Of a stretch of 64,000 nt of DNA, positions 31,961-41,508 are shown one piece after another. The stretch is from Symbiodinium natans (Eukaryota; Sar; Dinophyceae; Suessiales; Symbiodiniaceae): positions 75,001 to 139,000 of the forward strand of contig CAJNDS010000272.1 of the NCBI GenBank assembly GCA_905221605.1, in the 5' to 3' direction. Position 1 is the stretch's first letter; each line of letters opens with the position of its first letter. Position numbers and translations under genes: made by a program. The notes under the pieces were generated by a model. The model was not told the origin of the DNA. It did no database searches and was given only the letters and a program-made list of their open reading frames with translations.

Positions 31961-32497
31961 TCACACTCCGCTCAAGTCCCAGGGCAACAGAGCTTCTCCC
32001 GCCGCCGAGACGCACCTCCACTTGGTCACTTTGCCTGGCGGTAGGTTTGGACAAATGGTCCCTTCTCTATGGAAACAAATCCGCAGATCAGCGGAGTTGT
32101 TTCCATTGGCTACGAAGTCGCCTGCTGTCACCGCCACTTCCTGGCCCCCAGCAGCCAGAAAGGAAAACCGCCAAACCTGGATGCCAAGGCTTCCGTGACC
32201 TCGTTTGCTGTGACGCGCCTGTTCGGCACATACAACTTGAAGCCCCTTACCCTTGAGCTCATCATCGTGCCCGAGGGCCCTCTGGGCTGTCAGGCGAAGT
32301 AGCTCTTCTTGAATCTGGCCATCCTTGTGGATGTACTCCTCGCCATCCTCTTGCAACACGGCCGAGGAGGGCGACATGGGGGTCCGTGACATGAACCACC
32401 ATGTCACCCTCCTCGGCCGTGTTGCGGCCGTGTCACAGCCACCGCAAATCTCGCCTGGAGCAGCTTTGCGAATCAGGGCAGGCTGGTGCTCTTCGAA
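31961..32497 (-). CDS. Minus-strand exon or gene fragment, unknown product
   Basis: A long open minus-strand frame begins inside the island after CCCTAAA repeats (HQPALIRKAAPGEICGGCDT). It continues through EDGEEYIHKDGQIQEELLRL and ends after LLPWDLSGV. A 27-bp inverted repeat (32353-32425) interrupts it and may have changed the frame. The plus strand is also open at 31938-32300. Coding on the minus strand is favoured by the acidic/helical composition. Confidence 0.4.
   Translation of the reverse strand, partial: FEEHQPALIRKAAPGEICGGCDTAATRPRRVTWWFMSRTPMSPSSAVLQEDGEEYIHKDGQIQEELLRLTAQRALGHDDELKGKGLQVVCAEQARHSKRGHGSLGIQVWRFSFLAAGGQEVAVTAGDFVANGNNSADLRICFHREGTICPNLPPGKVTKWRCVSAAGEALLPWDLSGV
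32353..32425. repeat. Hairpin with 27-bp arms
   Basis: GCAACACGGCCGAGGAGGG at 32353 is repeated in inverted form at 32399-32425. The arms match at 26 of 27 positions with a 19-bp loop. The near-identity suggests a recent inverted duplication. It lies within the minus-strand open frame. Confidence 0.85.
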
Positions 32498-33507
32498 ACC
32501 CTAAACCCTAAACCCTAAACCCTAAACCCTACACCCTTCTTCCTCCAGCATCGGCCCGATCATATCCAGCGGTCTCTTGCTGAGACAAGACCATGGCGGG
32601 GCACTGACGTTTTCAAGCCGCGCTGGAGCCGAAAGGTCGCGGGAAAGCCATGGCTTCAAGCCTCAGCCCTGCAGACCCCAAACCCTGAGTAACAAGCCAT
32701 ACAACCCTGCAAGCCTCCCTGTATAAGCCTCCCACAGAACACATCCCTTGGCCGGCGATCGCTTCTCACAGCAAAGTTGCCAAACCCCTCCCTGGCCGAA
32801 TTTCTGCCCCTCCTGAGGTCCCTCTTAAGCCCAAATAAACCCTGAAAACCCTTCAAGCCCTTTAAACCCTTCAACCCCTTAAACCCTCAAAAACCCTGAA
32901 GCCCTCAAAGCCCTTCAAGTCCCCCCCTTAAACCCTCAAAACCCTTAAGCCCTCCAAGCGCTTCAAGCCCTAAACCTCCACTCCTAGCCCCCCTGTGAAG
33001 GCCTCGCCACTGAAAGACACGTCGTGCTCGTCGCGCGCGGGAAGGAGCCGGTGCCTCGAACTCGACTTGGCAGGGACGGGGCCTGAGTTGCTGCGAGGAG
33101 GGCTTTAGGGTGTTATAGGGCTTTAGGGTGTTTGGGCTTAGGGTTTAGGGTTTCGGGTTTAGGGTTTAGGGCTTAGGGTTTCGGGCTTTAGGGTCTTTGG
33201 GCTGGGCTTTAGGGTGTTTGGGGTTTTTTTACGTTTTATACCATTTATTATAGACTATACTAATAATGATTTACGGTGTTTAGGGTCTTTGCAGGTCTGC
33301 AAGGGGCTGTCTGGAGTCTTTGGGGCTTTTGGGGGGGTGGAGTGTTTAGGGTCTTTTGGGGTCTTTTGGGGTGCTTTGGGTCTACGGCGCTCCAGCCCGG
33401 ACGTTCTTCGAAAGAGAAGCGAGCGTTTGGGGTTTGGGGCTTCGGGCTTCGCGGTGGGCGTTGACGCTGAATTTAAGACCCGGCAGCCCTGCTCGATGGG
33501 TGGGCTT

Positions 33508-33712
33508 GTAAACCCTAAACCCTAAAACCCTAAAACCCTAAAACCCTAAAACCCTAAAACCCTAAAACCCTAAAACCCTAAAACCCTAAAACCCTAAAAC
33601 CCTAAAACCCTAAAACCCTAAAACCCTAAAACCCTAAAAAACTAAAACCCTAAAACCCTAAAACACTAAAACCCTAAAACCCTAAAACCCTAAAACCCTA
33701 AAACCCTACCTA
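33508..33712. repeat. CCCTAAAA octamer array
   Basis: About 25 units of CCCTAAAA (TTTTAGGG on the other strand), highly uniform, with two A-for-C changes. Confidence 0.95.
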
Positions 33713-33789
33713 AACCGCAGGGTTAAAGCCGCAAGCCCTAAACCCTAAACTCGAAACGGCCGCCCAAGCCGAATGCTACTGCCGAGAGG

Positions 33790-33940
33790 CCACCCCCCCC
33801 CCCCCCCCCCCCCGAAACAAGCAACAAGCTTTCTGAAGTTCTCCTCATTGGGGCTGTCCGCCCCTCAACGCCCCTAGAGGCTCAAAAGGCCCCAAACCCC
33901 CCCCCCCCCCCCCCCTAAACCCCCCCCCCCCCCCCCCTAA
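33790..33940. repeat. Poly-C tracts
   Basis: Three runs of 15-20 C (about 33795, 33897 and 33920). Similar runs occur at 7930, 20203, 38729 and 50018. Confidence 0.8.
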
Positions 33941-34559
33941 ACCCTAAACCCCAAACCCTTCGGCCCCAAGGCCCGACATCCGAATTCTGCCACGGCGCTG
34001 GTGACATCTGAACACACCTGCGCAGGTGGGGTCTAAGGCCCCCCCCCCCAAAGAAAAAAACAGGGTTAGGGTTTTGGGCTTAGGGCTTAGGGTATAGGGT
34101 TTAGGATTTCGGGTTTAGGGTTTAGGATTTCGGGTTTAGGGCGTAGGGCTCAGGGCGTAGGGCTTAGGCCCAAAACCCTTGGCCCAGACCCGCGCGCCTC
34201 GTCGAAGCAGGTGGGCGTGATGCAGCCCAAACCTTCAAATTCGAGCCAGAGGCCTCGCGAAGATTGCGGGGGACTCCGCGTCTTGCTTGCGTACTTGGAG
34301 GTTCATGGTGCTTATACTGACCAAATAGTAATGGCACTTATAGCCCAATTCTAACCATACTAGGGTCATGAAGGGCTTATATGTGGATCATACGTACAGT
34401 TCAAATTGGCTATTCGGTGCCGCGAACCTATCCTCAACCATCTTCCGGCCCCGAAACCTCAGAGGCCTCGAAACTCCTCTCGGGATCCGACACCTACCCT
34501 AAACCCTAAACCCTAAACCCTAAACCCTAAACCCTAAACCCTAAACCCTAAACCCTAAG

Positions 34560-34650
34560 CCCCACGGGCCTGCGCTGGCCTTCTTCCACCGCTGGCTCTG
34601 CGCTGCGTGAAGGTCGCTGGAACCCTGAGGCACTCTGCACTTGGCATTCT
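34560..34650 (-). CDS. Possible minus-strand exon
   Basis: The frame reads NAKCRVPQGSSDLHAAQSQR, then WKKASAGPWG, ending where the repeat gives GGGCTTAGGG. It adjoins a CCCTAAA array on its left. Single-island evidence only. Confidence 0.3.
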
Positions 34651-34689
34651 TGAACTACTCCGAAAACTCAGAACAAACTCGTCTTGGTG

Positions 34690-34794
34690 GCCCAGTAGCC
34701 ATATTATAATATGGGTACCCTTTTTTGGGGGGTTGGTCACTTCAGAAGGGAAACTTGGACTTGAACCAAAAAAGTGAAAAGGGTGCCACTGGGC
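34690..34794. mobile_element. MITE-like element, GCCCAGT ends
   Basis: GCCCAGTAGC at the left is mirrored by GCCACTGGGC at the right. The interior carries GGGTACCCTTTTTTGG and AAAAGGGTGCC. Related elements are at 2453-2550 and 53978-54068. Confidence 0.5.
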
Positions 34795-34962
34795 GTGAAT
34801 GTCATGATCATCACTCACAACATCCCCAAAAGGATCGCAACTCCTGAGTTCACCCTAAGAGGATTCCAACCTTTGAGCGCTAACACTTCCCCGGCCCCAG
34901 TGGACTACGCCTTGCTTTTTTTGGGGGGGGGTCGGGGGTGGGGGTGGGGGTGATGCAGACTC

Positions 34963-35103
34963 TTGTGGCTAAACGCCCTAGACGGAAAACCCGAAACCCT
35001 CTGCCTCATCGCCCGGGGCGAGCTGGAGGTACCTCGATGGACCACGCGGCTTTCTGAACGTACCATGGCAAAACCGCCCACAAAGCCCTACTCCCCAGGA
35101 AAA
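34963..35103 (+). CDS. Possible plus-strand exon
   Basis: The frame reads WLNALDGKPETLCLIARGEL, then EVPRWTTRLSERTMAKPPTK, then PYSPGK. It lies between a G-rich simple repeat and TTTAGGG-type sequence. Composition is convincing; splice sites are not clear. Confidence 0.4.
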
Positions 35104-35489
35104 GTTCAGGTTCAGGGTTCAGGGTTTAGGGCTCAAGGCCCTTAACGCATGAAACCCTAAAACCCATGTCTGTCGCTCCCGCTTCGTGGGACCACGTCGG
35201 TATGTCAATCTAAGGCATGTTCTATGTACAAGGTATTCATAAGAGCTCTATAGGGGTAGAAGGCAAGAGGGCTCCAACTCCTCATCGCAGACGCGGCCGA
35301 GTGGCTCCTTTCCTTGGGTGGGCTGCAGGGAAGATGGGCATCCATCCACCCTACCCCTACTGTAACTATTAAGGACGGGGAACATCCCAACTGCCACCAT
35401 GTAAGCCCTGCAAAGCCTGAACCCTATAAACAACAAGCCCTCTAAACCCAACCCTGAACCCAAAATCCTAAGCCTAGTTCGGATTGAGC

Positions 35490-35701
35490 TTGTGGGGTCT
35501 TCGGGCTGGGGCTTTCAGGGGGAGGGGGATAGCGCTGAAAAACCCAACAGCCAAACAGACCCAAAAGCCCAAATGCCCAAAGACCACACCAAGTCAGACT
35601 TAGAGCCGGCCCCTCCAAAACGTCACCAGCGACACACCAAGGCGTTCCGACTCTTTGAGCTCCGTTCGAACTCTGGTTTCTGGTTCCCGCTGAGGTCTTA
35701 G
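35490..35701 (+). CDS. Probable plus-strand terminal exon, charged protein
   Basis: The frame reads EGDSAEKPNSQTDPKAQMPK, then DHTKSDLEPAPPKRHQRHTK, then AFRLFELRSNSGFWFPLRS and TAG. A long hydrophilic, non-repeat frame with a stop in place. Confidence 0.45.
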
Positions 35702-35721
35702 GGGCCTTCAGGGTTTAGGGT

Positions 35722-35815
35722 TGGGATGTTCCTCCTTCTACTCACAGTGCGTAATAAGAACTATGAGAGGGGGTACTATAATCATCCCTGTTAAGGGCGG
35801 TGAGTATCCAGGGTA
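35722..35815. mobile_element. MITE-like element, TGGGATGTTC end
   Basis: Begins TGGGATGTTCC directly after TTTAGGGT. The following text matches 42364 and 60245 (CTTATACT...CACAGTNCTTAAT). The right end is unclear. An inverted partial copy ends GAACATCCCA at 35380-35389. Confidence 0.45.
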
Positions 35816-36028
35816 GGGTTCTTATGTTGCGGGGGGCGGGGGTGGCACGCAGACCCAGAAACCCCTCATGCGTCTGTTCTTATGGCCCTAGAGGCCCCAA
35901 CAAGAGGCCCCAGCAGAAGCCCCAGCAGAGCCCTGAACGCAAGTAGCCCCCTAAACCCTAAACCCTAAACCCTAAACCCTAAACCCCTAAACCCCTAAAC
36001 CCTAAACCCTAAACCCTAAACCCCTAAC

Positions 36029-36473
36029 CCCAGGATGAGAGCCAGCACGCCGGGCTCGTAGAAGACGCACGGGTCCAGGCCAAACTCATCAAAGCAGTAC
36101 TGGCTCTTCAAGACCTGCACGCAAGGGCTTCGCTCGGCTGCTCCGGCTAAGCACATTTGGTTGCTGGGATTCGTTCATGATGAAGCATGCTAACGGCTAA
36201 CGATCATCATATTATTCTTCTTCTCCTTCTTACTCTTCTTCTTTTTGTTCTTCTGCATCATCATACAGCTCCGGATCAGGCTCAGACTGCAAGGAGGCCG
36301 ATTTCGTAGGGTTTTCAATGACATCCCTAATCCTCACATGTGAGCCCCTGACTCCTGCAACGGCTCCCAAAAACTCCCCTCCCCCCCCCCCCCCAAACAA
36401 AAAGAAGGCTGGCGTAGACGGGGTTCACGTTGAGCCAGTTGTAGCAGAAGTCCTCGCAGCTTTGGCACCGATC
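36029..36473 (-). CDS. Two minus-strand exons of a Cys-rich membrane protein
   Basis: Exon 36409-36473 follows CTAAG and reads DRCQSCEDFCYNWLNVNPVY. Exon 36029-36114 follows GCGTGCAG and reads VLKSQYCFDEFGLDPCVFYE, then PGVLALILG, ending G|GTTAGG. The second exon is a hydrophobic helix. The donor is provided by the adjacent repeat array. Cys-rich plus hydrophobic content resembles the exons at 50.1-55.1 kb. The intervening intron contains a TTCTTC-type run and a poly-C tract. No family recognised. Confidence 0.55.
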
Positions 36474-37224
36474 CTTAGCTGTCGGCAAGAGGGGAAGGGG
36501 GGTACAAAAGGGGGCACCTTTTTGGCAGCTCCCATGCCAAGTTGAGCTGAGGGCCTAAAGTCTGATGACTCAGTAGGCTACAAAGGGCAATCCTGTACCA
36601 ACAACATGAGCACTTTCGCTAAACAATGAGCCCATCTTCGGGTGTTCCCGACATACTCTGGCCACCCCCTCAATCCTGAACCCTAACAAGCCCTAACACT
36701 CCCCTCGCCTCGTAGCCCGTCATTTCGAGATATCAAGCAAGAACCCCCCCCCCCCCCCGTGCAACGGTCGCAGAGGCTCATCATCCGACCTCTCGCGAGT
36801 TCGTTCCAGCTGGTCCTCAAATAGCAGTGTGGTGAGGGCTCGGGTCTAGGGCTTAGGGCCCCAGGGTTGCCCAGTTTGGGACCAACTCGGGATCTCATGA
36901 GAAGACCGCATCACCATCCGCATGCTCAAGGGCAAGGGACGCCAACATCCCAGCACCGCAGCCAGCCCCAACACGAAGACGCGCCTAAACCCTAAACCCG
37001 AAACCCTAAACCCCAAACCCCAAACCCTAAACCCCCCCTACACCCTAAACCCCAAACCCCTGAACCCCAAACCCCAAACCCTAAATCCCTTCTTTCTGCC
37101 GTGCATCGAGCTCACCCCTGAAGCGGAGTGGCCAGGGGACGCCCAAGGCCCAGAGTAGAGACCAGTAGACCGCCTCTAACAACGGTTTCGGTGGTTGTGG
37201 GACTGTGGGACTTAGTCTTCAGGG

Positions 37225-37440
37225 GGTCCCTAAACCCTAAACCCCAAACCCTAAACCCCAAACCCGAAACCCGAACCCCTAAACCCCTATAAACCCCTAA
37301 ACCCCTAAACCCCTACACCCCTAAACCCTTAAACCCCTGAACCCCTGAACCCCTGAACCCTGAACCCCTGAACCCCTGAACCCCTGAACCCCTGAACCCC
37401 TGAACCCCTGAACCCCTGAACCCCTGAACCCCTGAACCCT
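37225..37440. repeat. CCCCTAAA / CCCCTGAA octamer array
   Basis: Begins as CCCTAAA, becomes CCCCTAAA, then about 13 uniform CCCCTGAA units. Confidence 0.9.
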
Positions 37441-37559
37441 AATCGGGTTGAGGGTTCGGGGCTTTTCTTTCCCACGAGGTGTCAACCCGCGAGGCCCCCC
37501 AAAATACACCCAAACGACCCAATCTCTCTTCACTTTTTGCGCGCGGCGGCTCGTAGAGG

Positions 37560-37672
37560 TTTGGGGTTTAGGGTTTAGGGTTTAGGGCTTAGGGTTTAGG
37601 GTTTAGGGTTTAGGGTTTAGGGTTTAGGGTTTAGGGTTTAGGGTTTAGGGTTTAGGGTTTAGGGTTAGGGTT
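37560..37672. repeat. TTTAGGG array (G-strand on plus)
   Basis: About 15 heptamers, nearly perfect. Confidence 0.95.
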
Positions 37673-37876
37673 TGGAACCCAGGAAAACAAATTTTCCCTT
37701 AGCCCTTTGTAGGGATTAAGAGGGCTTACAAGGACTTCATCGGGATACACAGGGATCCATTGGGTTTACAAGGCTTAATTGGGTTTAGGGCCATCAGGCT
37801 TGGGGGCTTCGGGCTTTTAAGGGCAACTCTCACAACTCTCATCTCGTCTGTCTTAGGGTAGTGTCATGGTCCCTCA

Positions 37877-37950
37877 GTATGGGCCCTGAAAAAAAAGGAG
37901 CCCTAATAATTATGCCCCTCATATACCCTTTACAAGCTCAGGGCCCATAC
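37877..37950. mobile_element. Short MITE-like element with perfect 13-bp inverted ends
   Basis: GTATGGGCCCTGA at 37877-37889 is exactly mirrored by TCAGGGCCCATAC at 37938-37950. The 74-bp unit is A/T-rich inside. Confidence 0.6.
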
Positions 37951-37967
37951 GTCAGAACCCCTTAAAG

Positions 37968-38125
37968 AGGGGTTCTGAAGCCCGATCGTCTGAGGCCGGG
38001 ACGTACGAAGCGGCCACCGCTTTCAAGATGGATATCCACTGCCTGGAAGGGCAATGGAGCTCTGAAAGCTCTGAAACCGAGCCGCCACCGAGGCCTACTC
38101 CAGCACAGACCCCGAAACCCTAAAC
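37968..38125 (+). CDS. Probable plus-strand exon
   Basis: The frame reads SEARSSEAGTYEAATAFKMD, then IHCLEGQWSSESSETEPPPR, then PTPAQTPKP before repeats. The Ser/Glu/Pro-rich non-repeat composition is a good coding sign. The minus strand is partly open as a shadow. Confidence 0.45.
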
Positions 38126-38299
38126 CCGAAACCCGAAACCCCAAACCCTAAATCCTAAACCCTAAGCCCTAAACCAACCCAGATTGACACAGCCATAAGC
38201 GCGAGCATCTATATGTCGCCCAATATCACATCTGATCTCGTTGTACTCATGCCACGCAAGCACAACTCACCCCCAAATGTGGACCTTCATTCAGATTTA

Positions 38300-38465
38300 G
38301 GGTTTTTAGGGTTTTGGGGCTTTGGGGCTTTGGGGTTTTTGGGTTTTAGGGTTTTAGGAGTTTAGGGTTTTAGGGTTTTTAGGGTTTTAAGGGTTTTAGG
38401 GTTTTGGGGTTTCAGGGTTTTTTGGGGTTTTAGGGTTTAGGGTTTAGGGTTTAGGGTTTAGGGTT
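38300..38465. repeat. TTTTAGGG/TTTAGGG mixed array
   Basis: Irregular units of 7-9 bases (TTTTAGGG, TTTGGGGC, TTTTTAGGG) that resolve to clean TTTAGGG at the right edge. Confidence 0.85.
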
Positions 38466-38471
38466 GACGGG

Positions 38472-38573
38472 AGGTCTACAGGTCAGTGGCCACATTCCGG
38501 CACATGAAAACATCATGTCGCTTCACATGCCGAGAACTGGCGAGAAAAAAATCGCGGCCACCTGTTTGCATAC
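38472..38573 (+). CDS. Possible plus-strand terminal exon
   Basis: The frame reads EVYRSVATFRHMKTSCRFTC, then RELARKKSRPPVCIL and TAG. Preceded by a TTTAGGG array. Confidence 0.35.
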
Positions 38574-38726
38574 TATAGGGGTCGGAATATTTACGAATAG
38601 TATTCCCTGTCCTTACATATTAATAGTGAGTTAACCCCCGAAACCCGCTTCTAGCTATCAAGGCCCCTGTGTTGCCAAGGGTGCAAGCTCTTCAGGAGGA
38701 TCCCAACATAGGTCTGCAGCTCACCC

Positions 38727-38759
<33 letters not shown>

Positions 38760-39051
38760 AGACCTTGCTAGCATCAGAGTCCCTCAACCCTACACACCAC
38801 ACACCCTAAACCGCATAATTACACCCTAAACCCTATACACCCGAAACCCCTAAAGCTTGTAAGCCCTATAACTCCTATACACCCTAAGCCCTAAACCCTG
38901 CCTAAACCCAACACCCCGCACCCTAAACCCTATGCACCCGAAACCACCCCAAACCCTAAACCTTATGCACCCTGCACCCTGAACCCTGAACCCCATGCAC
39001 CCTACACCCGAAGCCTTACACCCTAAACCCTAAACCCTAAACCCTAGGCCC

Positions 39052-39337
39052 TCGGATTGCCGTCAGAAGGCCACTCTTGCAGCCGAGCACGCCAGTACGC
39101 ATGGCACGCCGCCTCGGGGATGCTCTCGGGAATGACCCGATTCTTGAACCCACGGTAGGGGTTTAGGGTTTCGGGTTTCGGGTTTAGGGTTTAGGGTTTC
39201 GGGTTTAGGGTTTAGGGTTTAGGGTTTAGGGTTTAGGGAGAAGCCCCTCAGCAGAAGCCCCACGCCCCATAAAGCCGCACCCAAGATGCCAGCTCTGCGA
39301 GCAGCAGGCCCCAGCCGAAGTAGAGGACCATGCTGTC
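39052..39337 (-). CDS. Two minus-strand exons of a membrane protein
   Basis: Exon 39253-39337 follows GTCGCCAG and reads DSMVLYFGWGLLLAELASWV, then RLYGAWGF, a membrane helix. Exon 39052-39157 reads YRGFKNRVIPESIPEAACHA, then YWRARLQEWPSDGNPRA. Both are among the most protein-like islands in the window. They are separated by a TTTCGGG/TTTAGGG array that would be the intron. GC donors are plausible at the exon ends, as in dinoflagellates. Confidence 0.55.
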
Positions 39338-39344
39338 CTGGCGA

Positions 39345-39685
39345 CTCTCGGGTAGGGTTTAGGGTTTAGGGTTTACGGTTTAGGGTTTAGGGTTTGGGTT
39401 TAGGGTTTAGGGTTTAGGGTTTAGGGTTTAGGGTTTAGGGTTTAGGGTTTGGGGTTTGGGGTTTGGGGTTTGGGGTTTGGGGTTTGGGGTTTGGGGTTTG
39501 GGGTTTGGGGTTTGGGGTTTGGGGTTTGGGGCTTGGGGCTTGGGATTTGGGGTTTGGGCTTTGGGCTTTGGGCTTTGGGCTTTGGGCTTTGGGGTTTGAG
39601 GTTTGGGGTTTGGGGTTGGGGTTTGGGGTTTGGGGTTTGGGGTTTGGGCTTTGGGCTTTGGTTTTGGGGTTTGCGGTTTGGTTTT
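39345..39685. repeat. TTTAGGG to TTTGGGG array
   Basis: Clean TTTAGGG (39355-39448) changes to about 12 TTTGGGG units and then to TTTGGGC units. Losing the TAG leaves all frames open and yields long artificial frames (GFGVWGL / PKPQTPN). These are not genes. Confidence 0.95.
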
Positions 39686-39719
39686 TCAGAAACCCTACCA
39701 CGACCCAAAACCCCTCACA

Positions 39720-39860
39720 CCTCCAAACCCTCACACAAATCCTCAAAAACAATCAAGTCGAAGATCACTGGAAACTCCTCAGACCCTCTGAAAAGGACTT
39801 GCAACAAGACAGCTCCTCGCAAAACCCAACAAGGGCAGAACGGAGAAACACCCTAAACCC
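39720..39860 (+). CDS. Possible plus-strand exon
   Basis: Beyond the TTTGGGG array one frame becomes protein-like: LQTLTQILKNNQVEDHWKLL, then RPSEKDLQQDSSSQNPTRAE. It then enters CCCTAAA repeats. Confidence 0.4.
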
Positions 39861-39902
39861 TAAACCCCAAGCCCTAAACCCTAAACCCTAAACCAAGGGC
39901 CT

Positions 39903-39996
39903 GCCTAGGACAGCCCCCCCAAAGAAAGGCCCTTCCATCGGGTCCAGCTTGTTCGATGTGCAATACCTCAGATGCCACCGTTGCGGAGTCTCACAT
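39903..39996 (+). CDS. Plus-strand exon with GT donor, CxxC motif
   Basis: The frame reads RTAPPKKGPSIGSSLFDVQY, then LRCHRCGVSH, and meets CACATG|GTAATA, a reasonable donor. A CxxC pair is visible. The adjacent downstream sequence is a MITE-like repeat (40000-40105), which would be intronic. Confidence 0.45.
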
Positions 39997-39999
39997 GGT

Positions 40000-40105
40000 A
40001 ATATAGGGGCTTGAATAATTAGAATAGGGCTTGGGGGGGCCCTTAATGTATAATCATACAAGGACCATAAGGGAATACTGTTTGTATTTATTCCGACCCC
40101 TTTAC
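40000..40105. mobile_element. Repeat element related to 38573-38640 and 50897-50995
   Basis: Shares ATAGGGG...CTTGAATAA, GGGAATACT and TTATTCCGACCCC with the inverse of 38573-38640. It also resembles 50897-50995 (ATAGGGGCCTTAATAACTAG, GAGGGAATACTATT). Probably a short non-autonomous element. Confidence 0.5.
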
Positions 40106-40685
40106 TAGAGCTTGGGGTTCGGGGCTATGGGGCTCGGGGCTTGGGGTTTGGGATTTGGGGTTTGGTGTGAGTAAGGGCCAACTGCATTATAGAATCGGCA
40201 TTTGGCTCGTAGATTCTCTTTTCGCCGGTAGAGGCTTTATAGGGAGATCCTATTGTGGGGCTTCGGCAGTTCAGGGCATCTTGACGCAGCTTCATACTCT
40301 GAGTTTCGTGTTGCGCGTTTAAAGCTTACAGCAGGGCCGGTAGGGCTTTGGAGCTTGGGGACTTATGGTTTGGGGATTTGGGGTAACCCTACACCCCTAA
40401 GCCCTAAGTCCCAAACCCTAAACCCCTAAACCCGGTTTGAGGGTTTACGTGGTTTTGGGGTTGGGTTCTACCGGGGCCTTCGTGCTGGACGAGAAGTGCC
40501 ATAATCGGGCCTTCGACCCTAAACCCTCAAACTTGTGGAGGCATCCTTACCCTAAGAGCGCAGCCACATAAGCGCTGTTGTAAGTTCTGGACCCCTTTGC
40601 AAAAAGGGGGGGGAGGGGAGGGTCAAGGATTGGTATAATCCAAAATAAAGTATTCCTTCAAATTCTGGATTCAATACCTAAAAAA

Positions 40686-40901
40686 ATGCAGCAAACTTCC
40701 CGGGACTTGAGAGATCACCTTTCGCTTGCGAGGGCTTCACGTCCGTCAGGTCTTCCACCCCAAAAGGCCCACTTTGTGCCTAAAACGCTGAATTCCGGCG
40801 CGCTTCCCCTCAGATTCTACGGAAGAGGCGATTCCTACGGAAGGCGCCTCTTGTGGGGCAAATCTCATTTTTTGAGCCACTTCTGCCCTACAGCACCCTA
40901 G
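40686..40901 (+). CDS. Probable plus-strand reading frame with ATG and stop
   Basis: ATG 40686 gives MQQTSRDLRDHLSLARASRP, then SGLPPQKAHFVPKTLNSGAL and PLRFYGRGDSYGRRLLWGKS, ending with TAG at 40901. 71 residues, no repeat-derived part. A short gene or a terminal exon. Confidence 0.45.
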   Translation: MQQTSRDLRDHLSLARASRPSGLPPQKAHFVPKTLNSGALPLRFYGRGDSYGRRLLWGKSHFLSHFCPTAP

Positions 40902-40988
40902 TTGACCATTTGCAGGTTTCTCAGAGGGTCTAGGGCTTGTAGGGTTTAGGGGTTCAGGGCTTAGGGTTGAGGGTCTAGGGTTTAGGGC

Positions 40989-41352
40989 TTAGGTCGTCGT
41001 CCAGTCACCAAACTTTGTGGTGACGATGGTCTGCCTCGTGGTTGTCACGGGGCGGACTTGCTTGATGCTGCTGGGCATCCCAGGCGTCAGCGTCTGCTGC
41101 ACCTTGATCTTAACCCGCGCCGGGAACTCCCCGGTTCGCACGCCGAAGAAGAAGTACCATCGGTCGTACAGGATACTTCTCTGAGGTCCAAGATCGTCAA
41201 GCTCCACCACCTCGATCCACTCCGCCTTGTTTGCTTCCAGGGCGTCCGCATACTTCCGGGTCCAGGGGTACGCCTTCGTCCACCGGGGCGTGCGCGCGCC
41301 CTGCTCGTAGATCTTGAGCATGAAGTGGTCCAAGTCACCTTGCGGAAAGCGC
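40989..41352 (-). CDS. Minus-strand exon of about 115 residues, unknown product
   Basis: The frame opens after repeats with RFPQGDLDHFMLKIYEQGAR and continues TPRWTKAYPWTRKYADALEA, then NKAEWIEVVELDDLGPQRSI, LYDRWYFFFGVRTGEFPARV and a Thr/Val-rich end. It closes next to a TTAGGGC array. The length, charge pattern and absence of repeats make it a strong coding call. It lies downstream of the 41509-47637 gene stop, so it belongs to another gene. I cannot name the domain. Confidence 0.65.
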
Positions 41353-41508
41353 CAAACCCAAACCCTAAAGCCCTAAAAACCTACGCCAAACCCTAAGCCC
41401 TCAGAACCCGATACACCCTAAACCCCAATAAAAGCCTCAACCCTAAACTCCGAACCCTGAACCCTAGACCCTGAACCCTAAACCCTGAACCTCAACCGAT
41501 CTCGGGTC

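Noticed and set aside
39435-39752. Long overlapping frames (PKPQTPN... and GFGVWGL...)
   Set aside because: They are translations of TTTGGGG/CCCCAAA units that have lost the stop codon; period-7 peptide with no unique sequence.
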